In this document: positions 43,235 to 52,265 of the stretch, one piece after another
Layout of the letters: each line of letters starts with the position of its first letter
Position numbering within the stretch: the stretch's first letter is position 1
From: Cognataquiflexum gelatinilyticum
Lineage (GTDB): Bacteria > Bacteroidota > Bacteroidia > Cytophagales > Cyclobacteriaceae
DNA: 64,000 nt
Assembly: GCF_024813435.1 (NCBI RefSeq)
Contig: NZ_JANAEZ010000012.1
Location: 102,222-166,221 of the forward strand
Direction of reading: 5' to 3'
Made by a program: the position numbers and the translations under genes
Notes under the pieces: generated by a model
Databases searched by the model: none
Seen by the model: only the letters and a program-made list of their open reading frames with translations
Told to the model about the DNA's origin: nothing

Positions 43235-44629
43235 ATGAATAAATACATCGACCTGATCCAACAGACTTTTGACTTTCCTACCAAAGAATTTAATGTAGAA
43301 AACAATGAGTTACACTTCAACGGTGTCAATCTCATGGAAATCATCAAAACCTACGGAACTCCTTTAAAGCTTACTTATCTTCCGAAGATTTCTGAAAACA
43401 TTCAGAATGCAAAGACTTTTTTTGGCAATGCCATCGAAAAGCATAATTACAAGGGAAAGTATACTTATTGTTATTGTACCAAGTCGTCTCATTTCAGCTT
43501 TGTATTGAATGAAGCATTGAAAAATGACATCCACATAGAGACATCTTCTACTTTTGACATTCCTTTGGTCAGGAATCTGTACGCGCAGGGATTGATCACC
43601 AAGGATACTTTTATCGTATGCAATGGATTCAAAAGGCAGCTTTATAAGCAATACATCACTGAGTTGCTCAATGATGGTTTTGTCAACTGTGTGCCCATTT
43701 TGGATAACCTTGGGGAGATAGATTATTATTTGGAACATGTCAAAGTTCCATTTCAGGTAGGAATCAGGATCGCTGCGGATGAAGAACCGAAATTTGGGTT
43801 TTATACCTCTAGGCTTGGAGTCAGGTACAATGACATCATTTCACTCTATGAGGAGAAAATCAAAAACAATCCAAATGTCTCCCTCAAAATGCTCCACTTT
43901 TTCCTTAATTCAGGAATAAAGGATACAGCTTACTATTGGTCCGAATTGACAAGATTTATCCAAAAATATGTGGACTTGAAAAAGGTGGCCCCTTCCTTGG
44001 ATACCATGGACATCGGTGGCGGTTGGCCGATCAAAACCAATGTGTTTTTTGATTATGACTACCAATATATGGCAGAGCAGATTGTCAAAAACATAAAGTG
44101 GATGTGTGCTAAAAACCACACAGACGAACCTAACATTTTCACCGAATTCGGAAGCTATACTGTTGGAGAAAGCGGAGCGGTGCTCTATTCTATTTTGGAT
44201 GAAAAACTCCAAAATGACAAGGAACTTTGGTATATGATAGATGGTAGTTTCATCACCCAATTGCCGGACAGTTGGGGATTGAACCAAAAATACATCATGC
44301 TCGCCGTGAATAATTGGGATGAGGAATACCACAATATTTCGCTCGGCGGATTGACTTGCGACAGCATGGATTATTATAACTCTGAGGCGCACCAATACAA
44401 TATTTATCTCCCAAAAATAGAAGAAGGCAGAAAGCAGTACATAGGATTTTTCCACACGGGCGCCTATCAAGAGTCTCTTGGCGGGTATGGCGGGATCCAA
44501 CATTGCCTTATTCCTGCACCTAAGCATGTGATTATAGATCGGGAAACCAACGGAAGCATCAAGCATTGGCTTTTTGCAGCTGAGCAAACAAGTGACAGCA
44601 TGATGAAAGTCCTCGGTTATGAGAAATAA
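43235..44629 (+). CDS. speA: Arginine decarboxylase (fold type III PLP)
   Basis: 464 residues. The alanine-racemase-like barrel carries the PLP lysine K83 in YCTKSSHFSF, the HxxN-like FLNSG segment (about 226-230) and the phosphate-binding glycines in DIGGGWPIKT (about 259-268). The C-terminal beta domain has GLTCDSMDYY (about 373-382), whose Cys-Asp-Ser is the across-subunit catalytic motif of the ornithine/arginine/diaminopimelate decarboxylase family. This shorter form is the arginine decarboxylase annotated in Bacteroidota. It makes agmatine for polyamine synthesis. Substrate is by family memory; carboxynorspermidine decarboxylase is an alternative. A strong terminator follows directly. 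Confidence 0.8.
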   Translation: MNKYIDLIQQTFDFPTKEFNVENNELHFNGVNLMEIIKTYGTPLKLTYLPKISENIQNAKTFFGNAIEKHNYKGKYTYCYCTKSSHFSFVLNEALKNDIHIETSSTFDIPLVRNLYAQGLITKDTFIVCNGFKRQLYKQYITELLNDGFVNCVPILDNLGEIDYYLEHVKVPFQVGIRIAADEEPKFGFYTSRLGVRYNDIISLYEEKIKNNPNVSLKMLHFFLNSGIKDTAYYWSELTRFIQKYVDLKKVAPSLDTMDIGGGWPIKTNVFFDYDYQYMAEQIVKNIKWMCAKNHTDEPNIFTEFGSYTVGESGAVLYSILDEKLQNDKELWYMIDGSFITQLPDSWGLNQKYIMLAVNNWDEEYHNISLGGLTCDSMDYYNSEAHQYNIYLPKIEEGRKQYIGFFHTGAYQESLGGYGGIQHCLIPAPKHVIIDRETNGSIKHWLFAAEQTSDSMMKVLGYEK

Positions 44630-44630
44630 A

Positions 44631-44662
44631 AAAAGGGGTGGTTTTATAAAACCACCCCTTTT
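44631..44662. terminator. Palindromic terminator after arginine decarboxylase
   Basis: A perfect 32-bp palindrome (arms 44631-44646 and 44647-44662, core GGGGTGGTTTT) begins 1 bp after the stop codon and ends in eight T. Confidence 0.9.
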
Positions 44663-44723
44663 TTTTGGTTGTTGATTTTTGAAATAATATAGAGAGTTGC
44701 CTATAAGAAGGTTCACAATTTTT

Positions 44724-45821
44724 TTACCCCTCTGCGTGATCGACTTTCTGTCCGTTTATTGTGGTGTATCCCTTCATACAATCCGCAGTCATGCAGCTGT
44801 GAATCGGAAGAATACCAAGTAAGTCTCCGACTTTTATATGGGATAACAATTCGTCAGATGCCTTGATGATGCCATGCTCCTGTGAAATACTTTTTAAAAA
44901 AGACCGCTGTGAAGGGATTTTCCAACCTGTTTCCGTCAGGTAGACCACTTCACCAAAATTTTTCCCTCCATCAGGTTCGGACAGAACATCTTTGGCAAGA
45001 TGGACGCCGCCACCATGAATCAGGATTTCTTTTCTTTCTCTTTTGATATCGACCACAGGAACAGCCAAAGCAACGGCGACATCCTCTCTTTTGCAGCTAC
45101 CCAAGGCCACCTGCATCAAGTCATAAAACACAAAGTTGCCTGGTCCCAGCTCATCAATATCCCCAAAATCCTCAATCACCGAACAGCCCGGTGTATCTCC
45201 AGTTCTGGTGATTAGATCGGGATATTCTGACCGGTATTTGCTCTTTAGCATGCCTAACGCAGCACGGGTTTGCTCATATAATTTTTGAATGTCTTTTTCA
45301 TAATAAGAATGTCCGGCATGTAGATAGAATCCCTTGAATTTGAGTTTGTCAGTGCTTTTTGCTTTTCGAAGAATAGCCTCTATCAATCCAAAATCTGATA
45401 CCTCTACTCCGGTACGGCCATAACCTGCATCTATTTCAATAAAAAAGCCTACAGGGTTTTCAAGTTCCTTTGCGAGTTTTTCGGTGACTGCCTCATTGAT
45501 AAGCTGCACCGATAATGACTGGTTTTTGGCAAGGTCGCTCAGGTTTTTGGTTTCTAGAGGATTAAAAGGAAATGCGATGTGGATGTTGTCCCAACCTTGC
45601 CCACAAAAGTATGCTGCCATCTTGATGGAGGAAACGGTGATTTCTCTGATGCCATATTCCATGGCCCATTTTCCTACCAGGTGAGATTGTGGGGTTTTAA
45701 AGTGAGGGACGAGCTTTTTCCCGTTTCTTTTGGCTTTTTCCGACATTACTTGAAGATTGTGTCGGCAGATTTTTTCATCAAGCAAAAGGGTAGGAGAGGT
45801 GATATCAGAAAGAACAGGCAT
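44724..45821 (-). CDS. D-serine dehydratase/D-threonine aldolase family enzyme
   Basis: 365 residues of the fold type III DSD1/D-TA family. The PLP lysine is K42 in VPHFKTPQS. The barrel continues with EIDAGYGRTGVEV (about 146-158) and YLHAGHSYY. RTGDTPGCS and the late metal site IHSCMTADC are present, with His341 and Cys343. In this family an H-x-C zinc pair is known from eukaryotic D-serine dehydratases, while D-threonine aldolases use H-x-D. The sequence therefore favours D-serine (or similar D-hydroxy-amino-acid) dehydratase activity. It converges on the arginine decarboxylase gene. Confidence 0.82.
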   Translation of the reverse strand: MPVLSDITSPTLLLDEKICRHNLQVMSEKAKRNGKKLVPHFKTPQSHLVGKWAMEYGIREITVSSIKMAAYFCGQGWDNIHIAFPFNPLETKNLSDLAKNQSLSVQLINEAVTEKLAKELENPVGFFIEIDAGYGRTGVEVSDFGLIEAILRKAKSTDKLKFKGFYLHAGHSYYEKDIQKLYEQTRAALGMLKSKYRSEYPDLITRTGDTPGCSVIEDFGDIDELGPGNFVFYDLMQVALGSCKREDVAVALAVPVVDIKRERKEILIHGGGVHLAKDVLSEPDGGKNFGEVVYLTETGWKIPSQRSFLKSISQEHGIIKASDELLSHIKVGDLLGILPIHSCMTADCMKGYTTINGQKVDHAEG

Positions 45822-45972
45822 GGATTTGACGGTTTTTGATTGGAAATTGAAAGTAGGGAAATTGGTCCAATCAAAAAAAAATCCTTAAGCCGATCATCAA
45901 AATAATAGGAATCGCCTCAACATTTTTGGTAAATTATCCCCTGTATTCAATCAAAAAACCCAATTGATACCT

Positions 45973-48900
45973 ATGAAACCTGTTTCTATTTTAAAAAACC
46001 TTTTTACCCCGATTTTGCTCACCTCTTTGGTTGTTTTTTCCTGTAAAGAAAAGACCCCTGTCGACCTTCAGATCACCCAAATGGATCATGAAGAGGTCAA
46101 AAAAAGAGCTTCCGAGATTGAATCTACTGTTACTCCGACTTTGGCTGAAGGGCTTTCAATGAAACTTTGGGCAGTGGATTCCATGATTATCGATCCGGTT
46201 TCGATCAAAATGACGGATGATGGCACTTTGTATTATGTCAGTTCCGAGCGCTTGGGCCAGTCAGAATTTGATATCCGCGGACATCAGAATTGGGAAATTC
46301 AATCCATCAGCTGGCAAAGTGTGGCTGATAGGAAAGCCTTTTTAAGAAAAGAATTTGCTCCCGAAAGAAGTGGCGAAAACAAGTGGTTGAAGGATTTGAA
46401 CGGGGATGGGTCTTATGACTGGAAAGACCTGACGGTAGAGAAAGAAAGTATTTATAAAGTAAAGGATAGCAATGGGGATGGCTTGGCAGATTGGTCCCAG
46501 CGGATAGTGTATGACTTCCATGAAGAAGAGACAGATCTTGCTTTGGCGGTGACGGTGCATGAAAATGATGTTTTTTTGGGTGTAGCTCCTGATTTTTGGA
46601 GGTTGCAGGATACCAATGGCGATGGGCTGATTGATAAGAAAACTTCTATTTCAAATGGATATGGCGTGCATGTGGGATTCGGTTCTCATGGTATGTCAGG
46701 AGCCAAAGTAGGCCCTGATGGAAGGATTTATTGGGGAATAGGCGATATTGGATTTCATGGAACAGACCAAGACGGTGTCGAATGGAATTATCCAAACAGG
46801 GGGGTTGTGGTACGTGCCAATCCTGATGGAAGTGATTTTGAGGTGTTTGCGATGGGTGTAAGAAATACCCATGAGTTTACCTGGGATGAATACAATAACC
46901 TGATTTCGGTTGATAATGATGGTGACCATAGAGGAGAAAGTGAGCGATTGGTTTACTTGGTCAATGGTTCTGATACAGGTTGGAGGATCAATTGGCAGTT
47001 TGGGAAATACAGAGACCCGGATAATAATACCTACAAAGTCTGGATGGATGAAAACATGTACAAGCCAAGACACGAGGGTCAGGCTGCCTACATTACGCCA
47101 TGTATCATCAATTATGTCAATGGCCCAACAGGAATGGTTTATAATCCCGGAACAGCTTTGGGAGAAAGGTGGAAGCAGCACTTTTTTGTGGTCGAATTTG
47201 TAGGCAATCCGGCACGATCGGGTATCCATGCCTTTCAGCTGAAACCTCAGGGTGCTTCATTTGAGCTTGCAAAAACAGAGTTGATCCAATCAGGTGTCTT
47301 GCCATCGGGAATAGATTTTGGACCGGATGGGGCATTGTATGTGGCCGATTGGATCAATGGATGGGGAAGCAAAAATTATGGAAGAATCTGGAAACTGGAT
47401 GACAACGAAGGTCAAAACTGGGCGGCAAGAAAAGAAACCCAAAGGTTGATCACTTTGGATTATCCCAAAATGTCCGATCAGGAATTGGAAGGACATCTTT
47501 ATTATGAAGATGACAGGATCCGAAGAAAGGCCCAGTTTGAACTGGCAAAAAGGGGTGAGAAAGGGGCAAAGGTTTTTGAAAAAGTCATGAACCAAAAGAC
47601 CAATCAGATAGCAAGGATCCATGCCATCGTAGGAACGAGCCAAATAGCCAGAATGGATGACATGAAATATGCCAAGCCGCTGATTTCACTTTTAAAGGAC
47701 AGCGATCCAGAGATCCGTGCCCAGGCTGCCAAATGGATGGGTGATATCAAATACAAAGATGCAGGAGAGTTTTTGTTGGCACTTTTGGTGGATGAATATC
47801 CAAGAGCAAGATTTTTTGGCGCAGAAGCAATAGGTAGAATCGGATATACGCCCGCTACCACTTCTTTGATCGGATTGCTTGACAATAATAATGATGAAGA
47901 TGCCTATATCAGACATGCAGCTTCTTTGGCTTTGGCAAGATTGAACCAACCTGATGAGTTGGTAGCATTGGCAGGAGAACCTAGTAATGCGGTCCGACTA
48001 GGTGCAGTTTTGGCTTTGAGAAGATTGGGCCATCCGGGAATTCAGCAATTCCTAAAAGATCCAAACGAATACATTGTAACCGAAGCGGCAAGAGCAATCA
48101 ATGATGATTTTTCAATTGAAGCAGCATTGCCGGCTTTGGGAGACCTTTTGGTAACCACCAAATTTTCAAATGAGCCACTTATCAGAAGGGCCATCAGTGC
48201 CAATTTGAGAATAGGTACAGAAAAGTCCATGCAAAATCTCATCGCTTATATCTCCAATCCTTCCGCTCCTTTGGAGCTGAGGAAGGAAGCCATTGATGCT
48301 TTGGGGACTTGGACTAAACCATCGGTATTGGACAGGGTAGATGGAAGATACCGTGGCGAAGTGACAAGGGATGGAACATTGGTTAGGACTGCCTCAGCTT
48401 CCCCTTTGCTTCAGTTGTTGGACGAAAAAGAAAACGGATTGAAAATATCAGCCATCAATGCAATCGGAAGGCTCGGAATCCAGGATGGTTCGGATAAGCT
48501 TTTTGCATTGATCCAATCTGACAAATCTCCTGAAGTCCGAGTGGCCTCCATTCAGGCACTTGCCAAAATGAACGCGCACAACACAGCTGCCGGTATTGAA
48601 AAAGCAATTGCTGATTCAGATAAATCAGTTAGGGTAGCAGGCTTGAGTCTATTGGAACAATTGGATTTGGATAAGGCATTGAAAGTTAAACTATTGAACG
48701 AAATCATTGAAAAAAGGACTACCGAAGAAAAGCAGGCGGCTTTGGTGGCTTTAGGGAAATTGCCGGTAGAGAATACCAAATCTATTTTTGATGGACTCTT
48801 TACTCAAATGGCAGCTGGCAAACTCCCGACAGATATTTTGTTGGAATTATCCGAATCCGTAGAATTATCCAAAGATCCATCACTCGCGGAGGGCTACCAA

Positions 48901-49386
48901 AAAGCAGCTGATGCTTTGTGGAAAGGGGATGTTTTGGCATCTTATCAGAGTAGCTTAAACGGCGGGGATGAAATCAAAGGGCGTGGAATATTTTTCCAAT
49001 CCCAGACAGGACAGTGCATGCGCTGTCATGCTTATGACGATATGGGAGCGACTGTTGGTCCGAGTATGAACGGCGTTGGCAGAAAGCTAAGCAGACAGGA
49101 GATTTTGGAATCGCTCATAGATCCAAGCAAAAGGATTGCTCCGGGATATGGTATCGTGATGGTGGAGTTGAATAATGGAAAAACCGTCAATGGCATCCTT
49201 GAAAATGAGACCAATTCAACTCTTTTGGTCAAGATGGGAAATCAACCCGATACCTTGATCCAAAAGAAAGATATCAAAACCCAAAAGATGGCTGCCTCAA
49301 GTATGCCTGATATGAAAGCCATCCTAAGCAGGCGAGAAATCAGGGATTTGGTCAGCTACCTTGCTACCTTGAAGGAGGATTTTTGA
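45973..49386 (+). CDS. PVC-type haem-binding lipoprotein with beta-propeller and HEAT repeats
   Basis: 1137 residues from the ATG at 45973. A lipoprotein signal peptide ends at Cys24 (VVFSC). A PVC-type glucose dehydrogenase-like propeller (about 55-490) follows and contains three Asp-rich D-x-N-G-D-G loops (DLNGDGSYD, DSNGDGLAD, DTNGDGLID) that look like calcium sites. HEAT repeats (about 520-940) come next, then a c-type cytochrome domain with CMRCH (Cys1015, Cys1018, His1019), and an axial Met may lie downstream. Such proteins are thought to oxidise sugars or other substrates and pass electrons to haem in the periplasm. The PIG-L deacetylase gene overlaps its stop codon. Confidence 0.85.
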   Translation: MKPVSILKNLFTPILLTSLVVFSCKEKTPVDLQITQMDHEEVKKRASEIESTVTPTLAEGLSMKLWAVDSMIIDPVSIKMTDDGTLYYVSSERLGQSEFDIRGHQNWEIQSISWQSVADRKAFLRKEFAPERSGENKWLKDLNGDGSYDWKDLTVEKESIYKVKDSNGDGLADWSQRIVYDFHEEETDLALAVTVHENDVFLGVAPDFWRLQDTNGDGLIDKKTSISNGYGVHVGFGSHGMSGAKVGPDGRIYWGIGDIGFHGTDQDGVEWNYPNRGVVVRANPDGSDFEVFAMGVRNTHEFTWDEYNNLISVDNDGDHRGESERLVYLVNGSDTGWRINWQFGKYRDPDNNTYKVWMDENMYKPRHEGQAAYITPCIINYVNGPTGMVYNPGTALGERWKQHFFVVEFVGNPARSGIHAFQLKPQGASFELAKTELIQSGVLPSGIDFGPDGALYVADWINGWGSKNYGRIWKLDDNEGQNWAARKETQRLITLDYPKMSDQELEGHLYYEDDRIRRKAQFELAKRGEKGAKVFEKVMNQKTNQIARIHAIVGTSQIARMDDMKYAKPLISLLKDSDPEIRAQAAKWMGDIKYKDAGEFLLALLVDEYPRARFFGAEAIGRIGYTPATTSLIGLLDNNNDEDAYIRHAASLALARLNQPDELVALAGEPSNAVRLGAVLALRRLGHPGIQQFLKDPNEYIVTEAARAINDDFSIEAALPALGDLLVTTKFSNEPLIRRAISANLRIGTEKSMQNLIAYISNPSAPLELRKEAIDALGTWTKPSVLDRVDGRYRGEVTRDGTLVRTASASPLLQLLDEKENGLKISAINAIGRLGIQDGSDKLFALIQSDKSPEVRVASIQALAKMNAHNTAAGIEKAIADSDKSVRVAGLSLLEQLDLDKALKVKLLNEIIEKRTTEEKQAALVALGKLPVENTKSIFDGLFTQMAAGKLPTDILLELSESVELSKDPSLAEGYQKAADALWKGDVLASYQSSLNGGDEIKGRGIFFQSQTGQCMRCHAYDDMGATVGPSMNGVGRKLSRQEILESLIDPSKRIAPGYGIVMVELNNGKTVNGILENETNSTLLVKMGNQPDTLIQKKDIKTQKMAASSMPDMKAILSRREIRDLVSYLATLKEDF

Positions 49387-50231
49387 AAAGTTTGGGAATA
49401 ATACTGCTTGTAGTTATACTAATCATTGTGGCTTTGGGGTCGGGAATGATTTGGTGGGGGAGATCTTTGCTTCATAATAAAGATATCCCTCTAAAAAGCC
49501 ATCTTATTCAAGAAGTAGAACCGCAAAAAGTTATGGTGTTTTTTGCCCATCCGGATGACGAAATTGCAGTGGGTGGCACTTTGCTTGATTTGCGAAAGCA
49601 AGGTCATGACTTAGTGATGGTTTACCTGACCAAAGGCGAAGCAGGGCCGACAGGGGGATTGGTGGCACAGGAAGAACTTGGACAGGCAAGAGCCCTAGAA
49701 ATGAAAAAAGTTTCCCAAATCCTAGGAGCTAAGGCATTGGAAATGTTTGATTTTCCGGACAGCAGTCTCAAAAACCTGCCTTTAGATACTTTCAAAACCT
49801 TAGCGGTGGAAATGATCCAAAAGTACCGGCCTGATTATGTAATCAGTTACGACAGTCAATTGGGACTTTATGGACATCCCGACCACAGGATGGTTTCTAA
49901 AGCGATGGAAGAGGTTTTCCTAGAAAATAAAAACACTAAAGGGTTTTCGGTCAAAAAACTGTTTCAGGTAACACTTTCTCCAAAACAGATTGAAACAGCC
50001 TTAAAGATTGCTCCGGGCTTTCAAAGAAATTATCCTAAAGAAGGTCCCGGATTACCTGTGCCGGATTTTTCTGTAAAGACCACGTCTTATTTCTCCACCT
50101 TGGTCAGCATGATGGAGGCCCATGCCACCCAGCAGGAGGTTTTCAGAGATTTGTTACCATATCGAGAGCAGGTTCCAATATTTATCTATTCCAGAATTTT
50201 TGACAGGGAGTATTTTTGGGAGGTGAGGTAA
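49383..50231 (+). CDS. PIG-L family deacetylase
   Basis: 282 residues. An N-terminal membrane anchor (about 5-27) is followed by the PIG-L zinc motif FFAHPDDEIAVGG (about 57-69, H-P-D-D-E) and the later GHPDHRM (about 161-167, H-x-x-H). These enzymes remove acetyl groups from GlcNAc-type substrates. The start appears to be a TTG overlapping the previous stop codon (TTGA). The next ATG (residue 22) would cut the membrane anchor. The purine-rich AAGGAGGA lies only 3 nt upstream of that TTG. Overlap with the haem lipoprotein gene suggests that both act on the same carbohydrate in the periplasm. Confidence 0.85.
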   Translation: MKSLGIILLVVILIIVALGSGMIWWGRSLLHNKDIPLKSHLIQEVEPQKVMVFFAHPDDEIAVGGTLLDLRKQGHDLVMVYLTKGEAGPTGGLVAQEELGQARALEMKKVSQILGAKALEMFDFPDSSLKNLPLDTFKTLAVEMIQKYRPDYVISYDSQLGLYGHPDHRMVSKAMEEVFLENKNTKGFSVKKLFQVTLSPKQIETALKIAPGFQRNYPKEGPGLPVPDFSVKTTSYFSTLVSMMEAHATQQEVFRDLLPYREQVPIFIYSRIFDREYFWEVR

Positions 50232-50285
50232 TAATAAGTTCTCTGATAGGTGTATAAATTTTCTTATCTAGTCATCCTTAGGGAC

Positions 50286-50323
50286 AAAAAAAGAGCCTTG
50301 ATTTTCTTCAGGGCTCTTTTTTT
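50286..50323. terminator. Bidirectional terminator
   Basis: A7-GAGCC (50286-50297) pairs with GGCTC-T7 (50312-50323) with a 14-nt loop that can pair further (CTT/AAG-like). It serves the PIG-L gene (plus) and the lipocalin-like gene (minus). Confidence 0.85.
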
Positions 50324-50333
50324 GGATTTTTTT

Positions 50334-50864
50334 TTATTTCACCATAGTCAATTCAAAATCCAATCCCACCTCTTCCAAGGTTTCATCCTCATTGATATCT
50401 TCTTCGAAAGAATCTTCAAAAGAGACGATAATACGGTTACTAGTCAGTGTTTCGATTACAAATTCCTGGACCGTTCCATCATCAGATGAAGTCAACACTA
50501 ATTTGGTATTGTTGTTTTGAACCTGATATGTTCCTGAATCCTCTTCAACCCCTCCATTTTTTACAGAATATGTACCATCGGCATTGAATGTAAAAGTCGT
50601 GCCTTCAAGATCACTATCTTCAAAAAGAGAAGCGGTAAAAAACGCCTTTGCGAAAATGGCCTCCTCTTGCGTGAGGCCCATTACCTGAACTAGATAGGTG
50701 AGCAGGTCCTGTCCGTCAACAGTAATGTCCAACTTATAGGAATCGTAATTCCATGTGCCGACGATTGGGGATACTTTTGGTTCGTCATCATCATTACAGG
50801 AAACGAGAACTGAAAATGTCGCTAACAATCCAAGAATAACGAGCAATCTTAATTTGTGTACCAT
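50334..50864 (-). CDS. Lipocalin-like lipoprotein
   Basis: 176 residues from the ATG at 50864 (MVHKLRLLVI). A longer frame upstream adds 16 residues before the signal peptide and is unlikely. The lipoprotein signal ends at Cys (SVLVSC, about 21-23), followed by an acidic spacer DDDEP. PIVGTWNYDSYKL is the G-x-W opening of lipocalin-like domains, and strands TFTFNADGTYSVKNGG, SGTYQVQNNNTKLVL and RIIVSF follow. It is probably a surface or periplasmic lipid-anchored protein that binds a small ligand. Very acidic near the C-terminus (EEDINEDETLEE). Confidence 0.75.
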   Translation of the reverse strand: MVHKLRLLVILGLLATFSVLVSCNDDDEPKVSPIVGTWNYDSYKLDITVDGQDLLTYLVQVMGLTQEEAIFAKAFFTASLFEDSDLEGTTFTFNADGTYSVKNGGVEEDSGTYQVQNNNTKLVLTSSDDGTVQEFVIETLTSNRIIVSFEDSFEEDINEDETLEEVGLDFELTMVK

Positions 50865-51024
50865 GATTTTTTGATTTAGGTAAAAATTACAAATGATTAA
50901 AATGTGCATCACAAAATCAAAAACCCAAGTTAAAACAACAGGTTCCCGGCCTGGATGAACGGATTAAATTTACGCAACCTGAATCTTTAATGCAGGGAAA
51001 GATGACTTTGATTTTTGGTGAAAT

Positions 51025-52224
51025 TTAATAAATCAAATATTTATTTCTGGATTTTTTGAAACTTTCAAGATCTTCCTGCCAGGATGCTTTGATTTCAGCT
51101 TCGGTTTTTCCGGCCAAAATATCCTTTCTCAGTTTGTCACTTCCGGCCAATTTGTCAAAGAAGTTGTTGAAGAATTTTTCCTTCTTCCCAGAAATTTCAT
51201 AAGCCTCCAAAAGGTATTTCAAAGTAAACTGATGGGTCAGTGGTTCATTTCTCAAATCCCTACCAAAGCATTTTTTATCCTGTTGGGGTGGAGTCTTGGA
51301 CATGCCATCGATGCTTACAGGAGTGAAGGTGAAATCCCCGAACTTGGGATCTGGATAGCCATATACCTGAAATGGAAAATAGGTGCCTCTTCCTAAAGAG
51401 ACATCCGTCCCTTCAAAATAACACAGCGTAGGGTATAGGCGGATGGCAGTATCGTTGGGAAGATTTGGGGAGGGTTTTACCGGAAGGCTGTAAGGAATAT
51501 CATGATTCCAGTTTTTGACAGGAATGACTTGAATATCGCTTTTTACTCCGCCCTTGAGCCATCCTTCACCATTGATCATCTGTGCCAATTCCCCTACAGT
51601 CAGTCCATGGACCACAGGAATGGGATGCATGCCTACAAAGCTTTCATATCCTTTTTTGAGAACAGGGCCATCGATATAGTTACCGTTGGGATTGGGCCTG
51701 TCAAAAATCAACATTGGCTTTTTGTTTTCTGCTGCACTTTCCATCACATAATGCATGGTGCTGATGTAGGTATAAAACCTGATACCGACATCCTGCAAGT
51801 CATAGACGAGGACATCAATATCCTTTAATGTTTCGGCAGAGGGCTTTTTATTGTTTCCATACAGCGATACTATCGGCAATCCGGTGCGCTTATCAATCTC
51901 AGAATTGACCACTTCTCCGGCATCGGCATCTCCCCGGAATCCATGTTCGGGGACAAAAACCTTGACCACTTCAATCCCCTGAGACATCAAAAAATCAACG
52001 AGGTGGATGTTATTTTTGGAAGTAAGGATGGAAGTCTGATTGACTACCAAACCTACCTTTTTCCCCTTCAAAAGTGGCAGGTAAACATCCGGTTGATCTG
52101 CTGCGGGAAGGATAGGGTTTTGGGCAATGGACTGCAGTATTGGGTCAGGCTGGGTTTTTGTTTTGCAAAATGCCGGACTCTGAAGGAAAAATGTGGCAAG
52201 TATGATTATTTTGAATGGCTTCAT
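51025..52224 (-). CDS. Exo-beta-N-acetylmuramidase NamZ-like (DUF1343)
   Basis: 399 residues from the ATG at 52224 (MKPFKII). A signal peptide (about 1-20, SPAFCK) precedes DUF1343 motifs: GLVVNQTS (about 60-67), VPEHGFRGDADAGE (about 93-106), DLQDVGIRFYTYISTM (about 140-155), DRPNPNG and LSLGRGT-like VSLGRGTYFPFQ. NamZ enzymes release MurNAc from the non-reducing ends of peptidoglycan fragments. Export fits cell-wall turnover. Its start codon is 41 bp from the divergent permease gene, so they share a regulatory gap. Confidence 0.88.
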   Translation of the reverse strand: MKPFKIIILATFFLQSPAFCKTKTQPDPILQSIAQNPILPAADQPDVYLPLLKGKKVGLVVNQTSILTSKNNIHLVDFLMSQGIEVVKVFVPEHGFRGDADAGEVVNSEIDKRTGLPIVSLYGNNKKPSAETLKDIDVLVYDLQDVGIRFYTYISTMHYVMESAAENKKPMLIFDRPNPNGNYIDGPVLKKGYESFVGMHPIPVVHGLTVGELAQMINGEGWLKGGVKSDIQVIPVKNWNHDIPYSLPVKPSPNLPNDTAIRLYPTLCYFEGTDVSLGRGTYFPFQVYGYPDPKFGDFTFTPVSIDGMSKTPPQQDKKCFGRDLRNEPLTHQFTLKYLLEAYEISGKKEKFFNNFFDKLAGSDKLRKDILAGKTEAEIKASWQEDLESFKKSRNKYLIY

Positions 52225-52265
52225 AGTTACTTTGCGGTAGAATTTCAACCAAATAAGCAAAATCA

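Noticed and set aside
43910..44716. 268-codon minus-strand frame opposite arginine decarboxylase
   Set aside because: Antisense shadow of a conserved enzyme, and it also spans the terminator palindrome.
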